Shown one piece after another: positions 12,101 to 22,348 of a DNA stretch of 35,802 nt. The position numbers and the translations under genes were made by a program. This stretch comes from Haplosporangium gracile. Taxonomy: Eukaryota; Mortierellomycota; Mortierellomycetes; Mortierellales; Mortierellaceae. The notes beneath the pieces are model-generated. The model did no database searches, was not told the DNA's origin, and saw only the letters and a list, made by a program, of their open reading frames with translations. The stretch lies in NCBI GenBank assembly GCA_015499985.1, contig JAAAUF010000394.1, positions 1 through 35,802 on the forward strand. The letters are read 5' to 3'. Positions within the stretch are counted from its first letter, which is position 1. Each line of letters starts with the position of its first letter.

Positions 12101-14322
12101 CCGGATCCCCAGCTTGATCAGAGTCGACAGTAGCTCCCACTGAATCCGTTAGGAGACCCTCGGGACCTTCTGGTGCTGGTTGGATCGTTCGAGTTACCTC
12201 ATAACGATCGACCATGAGAGGGATATCGATCGGAAGAGAGTCGTCAGAGAAGTTCTCAGCCACAGCAAGCGTGTTTTCCAATAGGGAGTTGGCGGGCGTG
12301 GGGGGATTATTAGTCAATGGAGTGTCGTCGGCTAAGGAAGCGCTTTTGATCGCGGAAGGCTTGTCACTCAAGAAAGAATCATCCTTCGACGACTGAGTTT
12401 TGTGCGAACGCGTGTCATCAACAAAGGGAGAGTCATCGTCCATTGATAGTTTGGCAACTGCTGGCAATTGAGTCGGTAGGGACTGACCTGACATCACATT
12501 TGTCAGGATTGACTTCTGACTGAGCATAGTCTCCATAGCCATTGGCTGGTCTGAGGAGGCACTACTGGTAAGCTTTTCCGAGTCAGAAGAGGAAGCGGAG
12601 GAACTGAGAGGAGGAGTTTCTACACGCAGTTCCATGTCGTGAGGCACAGGAGATGCAATGCTGTGCTGCAGCAATGTACTGTCGAGCTCGGTGAGAGGGG
12701 CCGGTGGAACGTCGGATGATATTGTTGATGAAGCAACCGAGATTGTCGTAAATGATACTGCAGTTGTGCTGATCTCCCCGAGCATGCTTCTATCAACCGA
12801 AGACTGGTCGACGACGGTATCGGGATCGACATGTGTGTTTGGAGTGGAAGGTGTGTTGGTTCTAGGGATGGTATCTGATTCGACTGGTGGTAAGGGTGTC
12901 GAAGGTCGTACTGAATCTTCCTTTGGTTTCCTAGGACCTTTCTTCATCAAGGTTGGGTAATAGTTGACTAAACAAGAGGCAGGTTTTTTGGATATAAATA
13001 TGTGTAAGTATATTCAAGTACAGCTCATGTCAATCCGGATCTTCAATCATACCATACGATTTTGCTTACTTGGCTTGCCTCGTCGATTACGAAGTCTTCT
13101 TCCTAAATCTTCCAACTCAGGTTCAGGTGTTTCTACATCATCCTGCGGCTCTTCTGCCGCAGGGATTTTACCCTTGTATCCACCTTGCCCAAGCCTAGAG
13201 TTAAAACAAAGCAAAACAGTCCTTAGTATGTTTGATACGATTGAAAACACGTAAATGAAGGTGTAAATATTGCTAGCGCTCACCTTTCGCAAGTTGCGCA
13301 CAGGCATTCCTGATTGTCAACACCAAAGTAGTTATCTCCGTAATGCGTTGTAATCTCGTCGTTCACGCTAATGGGTTTTTGAACCTTGAAGTAGATGGCA
13401 CTGGAGCCAGCGGACATGAAGCTGCAATTGGGATCGCAGTCGTGCTATCAAAGATGAACGCGTTAATGAAATTGAAAAAAGGGTACAAGCGTTAGCATGC
13501 ATTGAAAATTGAATCTCTGTGATCCAGGGACAAGATTCAAATCAATAATATCTTACATTGACGAACCGCGCTGGCCCTAAGAAGAGGCAAGTTCCGCGTC
13601 TACTTGTTTTGATGACACTGAAGTCGCTAGTTTTCGTCTCAAGATCCTTTTCCTCCTGCTCGGTCAAATTGGCGATTGTGCCAGCACAGTAGCGAAGCTC
13701 GTCCCCGGCCTCGAAAGGCCGGTTGGCAATCACACATGCCTCAGACTTGTTGGTGACGGCCGAATAGCGATCTGTCTGCGAGATCTCAAATCCTGCGGAG
13801 GGGAGATATATACTGAGGTATCTCCGTGCATGCCTATCAAGAAGTGGTATCCAGAAATGAAGACGTTGATGTCGGTTATTGCCGCTGAACAATCGTTGAA
13901 CGTCAATTGATATCGATGTCATTCTGAAATTAAGTGTTCCTTTGCAATATAAACGTACGTGCCGAAATCCTGAATCTCCTTTTCCTCTGCGAACATGTTC
14001 TTGATAGGTTCAAGTCTAAGAAAACATATGAGCAGTTACCACAGTGATTAGCACGTTGACTGTCTTGCAACATGGGTAGGCCAAAAGAACATACAGTACA
14101 ACAACCATTGGCTCACACTTACTCGAGCAATTCCTTGACAGCCTCGGGAAGCTTTCGCTCAAAAATGACTTTTCGCTGAATGATGTCGAGGATCTTGCCA
14201 GGTGGAATACTAGTCGACCGGTAGTCCTTGTTCATCTTGTGGGTCTGGAACCAGAGGTGGATTCCGTCGAGCAAGACATCGGACAAGAGATCGTCGAGGG
14301 TTGAAAGTGTCTGCAGGTCCAT
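5907..14322 (-). CDS. SET9: Giant Set9/SUV4-20-type histone H4K20 methyltransferase with PWWP-like and chromobarrel modules
   Basis: Predicted to methylate histone H4 lysine 20. Exons, 5' to 3' on the minus strand: 14322-14123, 14015-13959, 13923-13557, 13444-13284, 13194-13070, 12967-11490, 11361-6053, 5949-5907; 2579 aa, all phases consistent. SET domain (about 1-265): N-terminal helical part, then RFVN/HDCDPNCSF joined across intron 3, then THYGDNYFG and the post-SET CLCATCER. A Cys pattern near 745-775 (CVTC...CRRC, then IYGIAWPSR) resembles the distal Zn module of fungal Set9. Residues 998-1092 look PWWP-like. Residues 2286-2397 are a Lys/Pro heptad repeat, followed by an acidic run. Residues 2521-2579 form a chromobarrel completed by the last exon (YEGYPQKYDAWV). 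Most of the rest is disordered. The family is usually 400-900 aa, so this is exceptionally long. Oddities: a 35-nt intron (13924-13958) and a 10-N gap inside intron 6. A split into two genes is possible but unsupported by phase. Confidence 0.85.
6559..6894 (-). repeat. Sixteen-unit 21-bp (7-aa) coding repeat in Set9
   Basis: Sixteen consecutive heptads, residues about 2286-2397. They follow a loose consensus x-[EK]-[ATV]-[PL]-[SPL]-[EK]-[KN], for example DETPPEK, VKTPSKK, AKAPLKN. They begin acidic and become Lys-rich, resembling the lysine/proline tail of histone H1. Units are diverged at DNA level but length is strictly conserved at 21 bp, so no indel breaks the phase. Confidence 0.85.
10474..10758 (-). 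other. PWWP-like module inside Set9
   Basis: Residues about 998-1092. A strand APYLVFVDP is followed by TIWWVAVTVP, where PWWP is replaced by TIWW, then LIVVRFLEEYAYAVCNISGLKLF and a helix FKIPCVKRALSFL. Order and spacing match the PWWP fold: V-x-W start, PWWPA turn, V-x-F-F-G strand, W-V strand, L-x-P-F, then an alpha helix. The assignment rests on pattern alone and needs a profile search. Confidence 0.5.
11171..11320 (-). repeat. 33-bp tandem repeat encoding 11-aa KEEAKAKxDQA units
   Basis: Three near-identical 33-bp copies at 11198-11230, 11231-11263 and 11264-11296, flanked by diverged copies on both sides (about 11171-11197 and 11297-11320). The protein repeat is a charged Lys/Glu/Ala helix, very probably a continuous single alpha helix or coiled coil. 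It directly follows the exon 6/7 junction of Set9. High copy identity points to recent expansion. Confidence 0.9.
11458..11467. other. 10-N assembly gap in Set9 intron 6
   Basis: Ten undetermined bases are followed by a run of A (11468-11484), all inside the intron between exon 6 (ends 11490) and exon 7 (starts 11361). The gap does not touch coding sequence. Intron length is uncertain because the N run may be a placeholder. Confidence 0.99.
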
Positions 14323-15341
14323 TATGATTCGCGTCCAGTTGGATCCGGTCCCTTTGAGGTTGAGGTTGAGGTTGTTGTTGTTGTTGCTGTTAATATGCGG
14401 GTTGCTATTGAATGTCGTGTGTGTGCGTTTCGGTCCTCCTGATCAACAGGGCACAAGCTTGCTCGGTCGACTGCACCGAAAATACACGCTTGTCTCCTGC
14501 ACGCGAGCAGATGGATGTCAATGCAGCTTGGGTTGTTGGTGCTGGTATTTGTGTTGTTGGTATGTTCACGTCTGGTTGATTGTTGATTGTTTTTTATCCT
14601 TGTCGTTCTTTGCGTCAGAATCGCGAAATTCTTCCTGAGTAAAAAACAACAAAATAGTTGGCAGTCGGAGGCTCTTGGACAGGGTGATTGTATTGCTCCT
14701 GTTCTGGTGATAGTTGTTGTCGTTGCTGTTGCTGTTGTTGTCTTTTGGTGGGATGAGGTAAGTGAAGTGTGTTGTTGTCGAAGCCCTGATGTCGACCGGA
14801 GAAAGAAACGAAAAATGGAAAAAAACAATAGCTATTTCAAAGAATACACAACACACCTACCCTGAAATTCAATTTTCGAATTTTCATTTCGTGTGTGTGT
14901 GTCACAATTGCCGCTTGCACAAAGAAGGAGCACACAACACACCACACCACATAAAGACACAAAGAAAAGAAGGGATACCATGTTTTCAAGGGATACCACG
15001 CACTCTGGATGATAATCGCGTCAACCATGTGCGCCTATTGTTTGAAGGTGGCTGTCATAGTTCCATGCGCGCTTCCTTTTCGTCCGCTTTGCTATGTGTT
15101 GCTCATCAGCACGCGCTTGAAAAGAGGAACAACGACAGTGAGTGGCCAGCCAGTCAACCTTGTCTTTGCCACCATTTTTACTTATCAAACCCCCCCCCCC
15201 ATTGGACGACAGTCACTTAGCCTTGCCTTTTCTTTCGCCAAGGAGAGCCACGTCAACTTGACCTTTTGCTTTTTTACTTTCTGTTAAACTCACTTCCTTC
15301 CTTTCTTTCTTTCATTCCCACTCCCTACTCGACTGCTCGCC
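14323..15341. promoter_or_regulatory. Divergent promoter region between Set9 and ATG9
   Basis: A head-to-head interval of about 1.0 kb. Close to Set9 it contains GGTTGA/TTG-rich repeats (14357-14390) that would lie in its 5' UTR. Near ATG9 there is an 11-C run (15190-15200) followed at once by ATTGG, an inverted CCAAT box (15201-15205). A CT-rich tract (about 15290-15340) leads to the ATG9 start, as is common for fungal transcription starts. No TATA box is evident. The open frames here are low-complexity and not convincing as genes. Confidence 0.6.
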
Positions 15342-18300
15342 ATGCATAGACACTCACCATACAACAATAACTCCTCAGGAGACACCCACGGCAGTATCGT
15401 CGACAACCACGATTCATTCAACCCATACCGTCCTCAGGACTCGACCTCGCCCGGTGCTGCTGCGGCCTTGTCCTCCACTTCCTCCTCCTCCTTCCTGCGC
15501 CAGTCTACCCTCTCCAAGAACAATGACAACAGCATCAGCAACAATAGCAACCCTCTTTCGACCAGCTCTATAACAATAACAACCACGGCTCATAATCCAC
15601 CCCCTTTGATGCCCCTATTCACTCCTGTTCTCCAAACCTTTCAAAGTCAGTACGGGTCTAGTGACTTTCAACAACAACAGTCTGACGACCACGTTCAAGA
15701 GCAAGAAGGCTTTGATCAAGAGGATATGAGCCAATACAGTCAACAACCAAGACTGCCAGACTTTCAGGACGACCTTGACCAAGACGAACAAGTTCACAAC
15801 CATCACCAACTCCAACACCGCCAACACTTCCGTCACCACCACAGTCAAGACGAAGAAGACGACGAAGAAGAGGAAGCCGATTCCGACACCTCCTCTCGGC
15901 GGAATCTCCTTTATGCTGGGGTAGGAGAGGCATCAAGCAGTGCGCACTCCTCGGACGGAGGGAGGCGCGGCAATAGCACATACTTCCAAGGCAACCGCCC
16001 TTTGACATCTGGCCCATTTGCACTTAACAGGCCAAAAAACAGCAACGCCAGGAGTAATCACAAAAACCCTTCAATACTACGGCCCAATGTTGACATTGGC
16101 ATGGACCATGAAGCACCAGCGTCGCTCATGATAGAGATGAACCAGCAGCACCAAGACGAAGACGACTCGGCGGGGTATTGGAACTTTGGCGACAGGGCTC
16201 GACGCAGGCTTCAGTACAAGCGACCGGGAATGAATGCTGCGGAACTGGCTATGTGGAAATGGGTGAATGTCGAAAACCTGGACAACTTTTTAGCCCGAGT
16301 AAGTTCGAGGCACACATGATGTTCTTCCTAAGCATGCATCAATGAGCAAACTGCTGCGTGATCCTTCGCTACGAAGTTTGACATGCTTACTCTTCCCCAA
16401 TCTGTCAGGTCTACAGCTATTATGTCGGAAAGGGCATGTACACCATTCTACTGGAGCGGTGCTTGAATCTACTGTAAGTGTGTTTGAGTGTCACCCTCTG
16501 TCCTCAGCATCAGATAATGTTGATGTCGGTTTGAACCTTTTTTGACTTTTGGGTTATACCTGCCTCCATTTTTTAGGACGTTTGCTTTTGTTATCGGGTT
16601 TGCAACTTACTTAATCGGCTGCGTGGACTACCCTCGGTTAAGGCACTCGAGACACCTCAGCGAAGTCATCATCCCACAATGTGTTAGCAAGTAAGTTCCC
16701 GGATCTCTCCTTCGAAATGCCAATCGTGAGCGGCATAAGCTCTTCTTGTGAACAGTGCTACTCGATGCTTCAGAGCATTAGTTCGGTCCTGACATTTTTC
16801 TGCCCCTTCATTTGCCATCTTTTCTACTGTAGGCTATCAACAGGAACCTTCGTCGTGCTCCTGCTCTTTGCGGCGTTTTGGATCGGTCAGCTGACTCGAC
16901 TCATCTACGACGTGCCCGAAATGGTGGACATGCGCAACTTCTATACGTATCTGCTACAGATTCCTGATGTAAGCGCTAAAGCGCCGCATTTGATATTGCT
17001 CTCCTATAAAGCAGTAGAACCACGTAACTAACGTCCTCTTGTTAACCTAACTTTCTTAGGAAGATATCCAGACTGTCTCATGGCATGAAGTGGCAGCAAG
17101 GATAATGAAGATTCGTGACAACAACCCCAATACCTCAACAACAGCTACGATTCAAACGACAAACATGCAACGACTCAATGCCCACGACATTGCCAACAGG
17201 ATCATGCGCAAAGAAAACTTTATGATTGCCATGTTCGACAAAGATTTGATCGATCTTTCGATACCTGTACCGATGATGCACAACAGGACCATTCTCACCC
17301 GAATTCTGGAGTGGAGTCTGAGTTTCTGCATTTTGGGCTACGTTTTTGACGAACGTGGACAAATCCGAAAACGGTTTCTCAAGGACACTCGCCGGACTGA
17401 ACTTGTCGAAGGGTATGACCTGGATGAACCTTAATACTTGATGTGAACACTTTAACGACAGAGACAGGCCATTAGAAGCTAACGATGCCACTTTGTCTGT
17501 GAAATGTCGTAGATTGAAAAGACGATTTCAATTCATGGGTTTTGCGACGCTACTGTTTTCACCGTTCATTTCCATTTACCTCACGCTTTACTTTTTCTTC
17601 CGGTACTTTGAGGTACAGCACATATCTGCTTGTTTTTGTGTTGCAGTAATCAATGCTCGCCTTCGTGTGAATCGCGCGACTCACTCACCTCTTCAAACAA
17701 CTCTAGGAATATCACAAGAACCCAAGCTCGATCGGCACCAGACAATACACACCGGTGGCGAAATGGAAGTTCAAAGAGTTCAATGAGCTACCTCACTTAT
17801 TTGAGGCAAGGATTAACGCGAGTTATCCACTGGCGATGAAGTACATTAACCAATTCCCCAAAGAAAAAACGATCTTGCTTTGCAGGTAGGTTTTTATGTC
17901 TTTTTTTTTTTCTTTTTTTTTAAAAATAATACGCCACTCTTTATGCTCAAATTTAGGTATTGATCATCTGCCTTGCCCAATTTGTAGGTTTGTTGCGTTT
18001 ATCTCTGGATCTTTTGCGGCTGTTCTCGCCCTGATCACGATTTTCGACCAAGAGTTGCTCCTGGGACTGGAGATTACCACTGATAGGACCGTGTTTTTCT
18101 ACCTGGGACTCTTTGGAACCATTATGGCTGTGAGTCGGGGCATGATCCCGGATCAAACAGAGAGCTTTGACCCAGAACTTTTGATCCAAGGAGTTGTCGA
18201 GCATACTCACTACATGCCTAGCGAGTGGGAGGACAAGCTACACACCGACGAGGTACATTCTTTTGCTTTTGTACTGCCTTTTCTTTTACATTTGAATCAT

Positions 18301-19550
18301 AGGCCGCACTTAACCTTACTTACCTATCGGTCCTAGGTCCGGAGACGATTTGCCTTGCTTTTTGAGTACAACGCGATGCTGTTCCTCATGGAGTTTATGA
18401 GCTTGGTCTTGACACCCTTGATGCTGTGCCTGAGCTTGGCAAATTGCAGTGAGAAGATTGTAGACTTTTTCCGGGAGTTTACTGTCCATGTTGATGGGGT
18501 TGGGTATGTCTGCAGTTTTGCTGTCTTTGACTTTAAGCGGCAAGGAAACATGAAGGTAATCAAGCGCACAAAAAAACCAGCTGTAATTGTCTTGCCAACA
18601 AGCGGAGGGAGGAGTTTTTCAAAGTTAACATGTGTTTTTTCATTGAACTTATTAGTACGGAAACAACGCTGCAGATACTATGATCGAGCATGTTGTCGCC
18701 AATGAAAACAAAATGGAGAAGTCGTTCCTGAACTTCAAGGTAACAGTCATGTCACGTGGCCTGGCTCGAAGCTCCCTCGAAGGTCTTTCGTATATTTTTG
18801 CAATAATCTTTTTAATTAATCTACCTCCGTCTCAATTTGCCTCGTACATAGCACAACAATCCTGATTGGGAGCCAAATGACCCTGAAGGATCAGTATACC
18901 TTTCGAAACTGCTGAAAGCCGAGTCAGCACAGAACCATCGCAACCAGCATCGATTCTACTCCGGAGATGACCCTTACCAACAACCCGGGCAATGGGGGCA
19001 GAGCTCTGCGTTCTTGCGACCACGAGGGGTTGACGGTTCATATTATAACCACGGTGACAAGAGATCCTCACAGACGAAGAGTCGACTGGGTCGAGGCGTA
19101 TTCAGTCGCCATTCTGAAGAGAATGAGGACGATGGTCAGGATGATACCGGAGACGACAATGTTCGGGGTCGTGGACAAGGTCCTGGTGTCAAGTTTTTCT
19201 TGTCGTCGAATCAAGGAGCAGCGCGAGTACAAGATCGATACCCAAACAGACTCGGTGGTAGTAGCGGGTCAGAATCAGGAGGATATGATGACCGTGGTTC
19301 TGCAAACGATCGGCGCCAGCAGACAAAGGTACAGCCGACATCTGGTCTAGCGCTTACAAGTGATCTAAGCGACTCGTTCGCGTCCGAGATTGGAGGCTCT
19401 TCGGACCGCGCTGGGTCTCGTCGGGAACGGGGGCGGGAGCAGGGTCAGGATGATATGGCAGACTCTTTGGAGGATGAACGCGAGTCCCAGAAGAAGGGAG
19501 TGTTTGGCCTTTTGAACCAGATCTACGAGTTGAACAATGTCACCAAATAA
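15342..19550 (+). CDS. ATG9: Autophagy-related protein 9 (lipid scramblase)
   Basis: Multi-spanning membrane protein of Golgi-derived vesicles that seeds the phagophore and scrambles lipids. Exons: 15342-16298, 16409-16473, 16577-16690, 16833-16968, 17060-17412, 17513-17612, 17707-17885, 17988-18252, 18337-18555, 18656-18739, 18852-19550; 1056 aa, all GT-AG and in phase. The first ~290 residues are Ser/Asn/Gln/Asp-rich and probably disordered. The conserved core starts at [18 protein letters not shown]. It includes [12 protein letters not shown], the re-entrant region with [60 protein letters not shown], and the membrane helices around [20 protein letters not shown]. The C-terminal ~220 residues, after NPDWEP, are again low-complexity. 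Start chosen as the first ATG after the CT-rich leader; no earlier in-frame ATG precedes it. AATAAA overlaps the stop codon. Confidence 0.97.
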
Positions 19551-19950
19551 ATATCGTAGAGTCTCTTGTTGTATTGTTGTAGTGGCAATGATTATTATTA
19601 AGGATTGGATGATCGAGAGATCAGTCCTGGCACCCCCGTCCCATTGTTAAGAATATCTGATCGGATCTCGCCTCGGGGAAATGCTCAGCCAGGAACGGAT
19701 CGAAATATCACCGCGCTGAGCCTTGTGTCCCGTCTAAGGATTTCTCCACACTTTGCCCATTGGCTGAATTGGTTGGCAAAAAGGGACTTTTCGATCATTT
19801 CCGGGATTATCGTGCCAGGGTGATGTCCAGCGTCCACGCCGACAAATGGATAAATAACTGTCGTCTCTTCCTTTTTTTTTTTTTTGTCATTATCCATTTT
19901 TTTTTTATCACGCCTCTTCCACTGCCTACTCTTTTTCATCCCTTTCAACC
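19551..19950. other. Intergenic region ATG9 to isocitrate dehydrogenase
   Basis: 400 bases between two co-oriented genes. It holds the ATG9 3' UTR and, from about 19860, long T runs followed by a CT-rich leader (19905-19950) ending at the IDP start. No other gene or RNA is visible. Confidence 0.6.
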
Positions 19951-21991
19951 ATGCACTCTGGCAACAAAATCAAAGGTTCGGGGCACCCTGGCTATTATGC
20001 TAACAAAGTGATAGCATGTCGCTTCTCGTTTCTAACTTATTATACCCTGTGCCTGTATCTTTTTTCGTTTTGCTCCAGGCGGAACGGTCGTCGAGATGCA
20101 GGTAAGTTGGAAAACCAAGCATTACCATGACGGTCAACAAAGCGAATGCATTCCTTTCGGCTCTGCTTTTTTTTTTTCTTGTACTTTCTCATTCCTAACT
20201 CAAGTTCTCTTACTTTTTCTCGCAAACAGGGCGACGAAATGACCCGTATCATTTGGGACGTCATTCGAGACAAGGTAACAAGGAAATGCCCTTGAGGGAG
20301 TAAGGAAACAGTTTGACTGGAGGGGTGGGAGCAGTACCGTGTGAAGGTCATTGTTTTTCCCCCCACGCTTGCGTCTTTTTTCTAAAGAAAAAAGGGAATA
20401 GGGCTCAATTTTTTGCTTTTTTTTGTTTCCATGTGAGTTAGGCGGCAGGGCGGCTCGCAAATGGACCGAAGGTGGTTGGTTTTTGCCCCTTCTTATCGGC
20501 TTCGGTTGTTACGTTTTCTGACGTCTTTTTTCGCTTTCGTTTCGTAGTTGATCCTGCCGTACCTCGACCTGGATATCAAGTTCTTCGATCTCGGTATCCA
20601 ACACCGCGACCTGACCGACGATCAAGGTGAGCAAGCAACAAGGACTCAGTAGTACTCTTGTCGAGCTGTTCACGACCCGATCAAGGTTTATCTAATTTTC
20701 TTTTCAATGTTCCCGAAATCGTCCTCCAGTCACAATCGATGCTGCCGAGGCTATTAAGAAGCACAAAGTCGGCATCAAGTGCGCCACCATTACTCCCGAC
20801 GAGGCTCGTGTCATCGAGTTTAACCTCAAGCAGATGTGGAAGTCTCCCAACGTAAGCGTTTTTTCTACTACACTCGTTTTTGTTAGTTGCTGGCATTAAC
20901 TCCGGAACAGACTCTTATTAACTCTCCTTCTTACTTCACTAGGGTACGATTCGCAACATCCTGGGAGGAACGGTGTTCCGTGAGCCTATTCTCTGCAAAA
21001 ACATTCCTAGACTTGTTCCAGGATGGACTCAGCCCATTGTTTTGGGACGCCACGCCTTTGGTGACCAGTACAAGGCTACCGACATTGTTGTGAACGGGCC
21101 TGGCCGCCTGGAGCTTGTCTTTACGCCAAAGGAAGGGTCTGAAAAGAACTTGGTTGTCTATGACTTTGAGGGACCTGGTGTTGCCCTTGCCATGTACAAC
21201 CACGATGAGGTATGTCTACCATAAAGAATAGCTGTTAGCTACTGACAGAAAACAGGTGAAGGAACACAAGGGACTGACGGAGCTACTTTTTGCGTTGGAA
21301 ACCATAGTCGATTACAGGATTTGCTCACTCGTGCTTCAAGGTTGCGCTGGACAAGTCATACCCCCTGTACATGTCGACCAAGAACACCATCTTGAAGAAA
21401 TACGATGGCCGCTTCAAGGATATCTTCCAGGAGATTTATGAGCGCGACTACAAGACACGATTCGAAGCCAAAAAGATCTGGTATGAGCACCGTCTCATTG
21501 ACGATATGGTAGCACAGATGCTCAAGTCCTCTGGAGGATTTGTCTGGGCTTGCAAGAACTATGATGGTGATGTTCAGTCGGATATCGTTGCCCAGGGCTA
21601 TGGCTCGCTCGGATTGATGACATCTGTCCTTTTAACACCCGACGGTCAGTGCTGCGAAGCAGAGGCTGCCCATGGAACCGTTACTCGGCACTACCGCGAA
21701 CACCAACGAGGTCGCGAGACTTCGACCAACCCAATTGCATCGATCTTTGCCTGGACGCGTGGACTTGAGTTTCGCGCCAAGCTCGATGGCAACGCGGCAT
21801 TGAACGACTTTGCTCAGCAGCTCGAACGCGTCTGCATTGATACGATTGAGGCTGGTGACATGACCAAGGACTTGGCTTTGATTATTCACGGCAAGGACCT
21901 CAAGCGCGAGCACTACCTCAACACTTTCGACTTTATGGATCGCCTGGCAAGCAACCTGCGCAAACGCAGAGGTTTACAGCCTGCCCTTTGA
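19951..21991 (+). CDS. IDP: NADP-dependent isocitrate dehydrogenase, probably cytosolic
   Basis: Oxidatively decarboxylates isocitrate to 2-oxoglutarate with NADPH production. Exons: 19951-19975, 20079-20101, 20230-20274, 20548-20626, 20730-20851, 20943-21209, 21308-21991; 414 aa, the usual length of eukaryotic homodimeric IDP. Visible signatures: [115 protein letters not shown] (metal/substrate aspartates), [15 protein letters not shown] and [17 protein letters not shown]. The N-terminus [10 protein letters not shown] has no mitochondrial presequence, and the C-terminus PAL is not a peroxisomal signal. Exons 1-3 are only 25, 23 and 45 nt. The weakest junction is the first donor (GTTCGG). At exon 7, acceptor CCATAG restores the family sequence SITGFAHS. 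Confidence 0.95.
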
Positions 21992-22000
21992 GGGGATCCA

Positions 22001-22079
22001 ACACTTGTGATTGAATTATTTTTTTTTGTTTTTAAGAAATTTATTGCGTCGTGGGTGTGCGTGCACACTTGTGATTGAA
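22001..22079. repeat. 15-bp direct repeat in the IDP 3' UTR
   Basis: ACACTTGTGATTGAA occurs at 22001-22015 and again, identical, at 22065-22079. A partial third copy (GTGATTGAAAA) lies at about 22093-22103. The second copy runs directly into the poly(A) signal. Confidence 0.85.
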
Positions 22080-22084
22080 ATAAA
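22079..22084 (+). terminator. Polyadenylation signal AATAAA of IDP
   Basis: Canonical AATAAA 88 bases downstream of the IDP stop and 265 bases before the next start codon. Confidence 0.7.
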
Positions 22085-22348
22085 AGAGGAAGGTGATTGA
22101 AAAATGCACGTGATGTGTAGATGTAGGTGTAGGTGTATCTCTTACGATCAGAAGAAGACCTGGTTCCGACAGTTGCTTTTGTATTCCTGCCAGGAGTTTG
22201 TTCTCACTTTTCTCCATCATTCGCGCTCAGTTCAGGAACCAAGCAGAGACAAGGACATCTCCCTGCAGGAACGACCATCTCTTCTTTTCTTCATCGAGGC
22301 AACCACACGGAGGACCATCCATCAACCTATCTACACCCTGCTTCCACC

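Larger units (their letters stand above)
21992..22348. other. Intergenic region IDP to TRAPPC13
   Basis: 357 bases containing the IDP 3' UTR, with a 15-bp direct repeat and a poly(A) signal, and then the 5' leader of the TRAPPC13-like gene. No gene is visible. Confidence 0.6.

Noticed and set aside
13530..13545. tRNA-like GATTCAAATC motif
   Set aside because: It lies in a Set9 intron, with no acceptor stem or anticodon arm around it. No tRNA was found anywhere in the window.
14322..14828. 168-aa minus-strand open frame upstream of Set9
   Set aside because: Thr-rich low-complexity sequence from TTG/GTT repeats. It would lie in the Set9 5' UTR, and the SET protein has a better start at 14322.
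21986..21991. Peroxisomal targeting signal on IDP
   Set aside because: The protein ends in PAL, which does not fit the SKL-type consensus.
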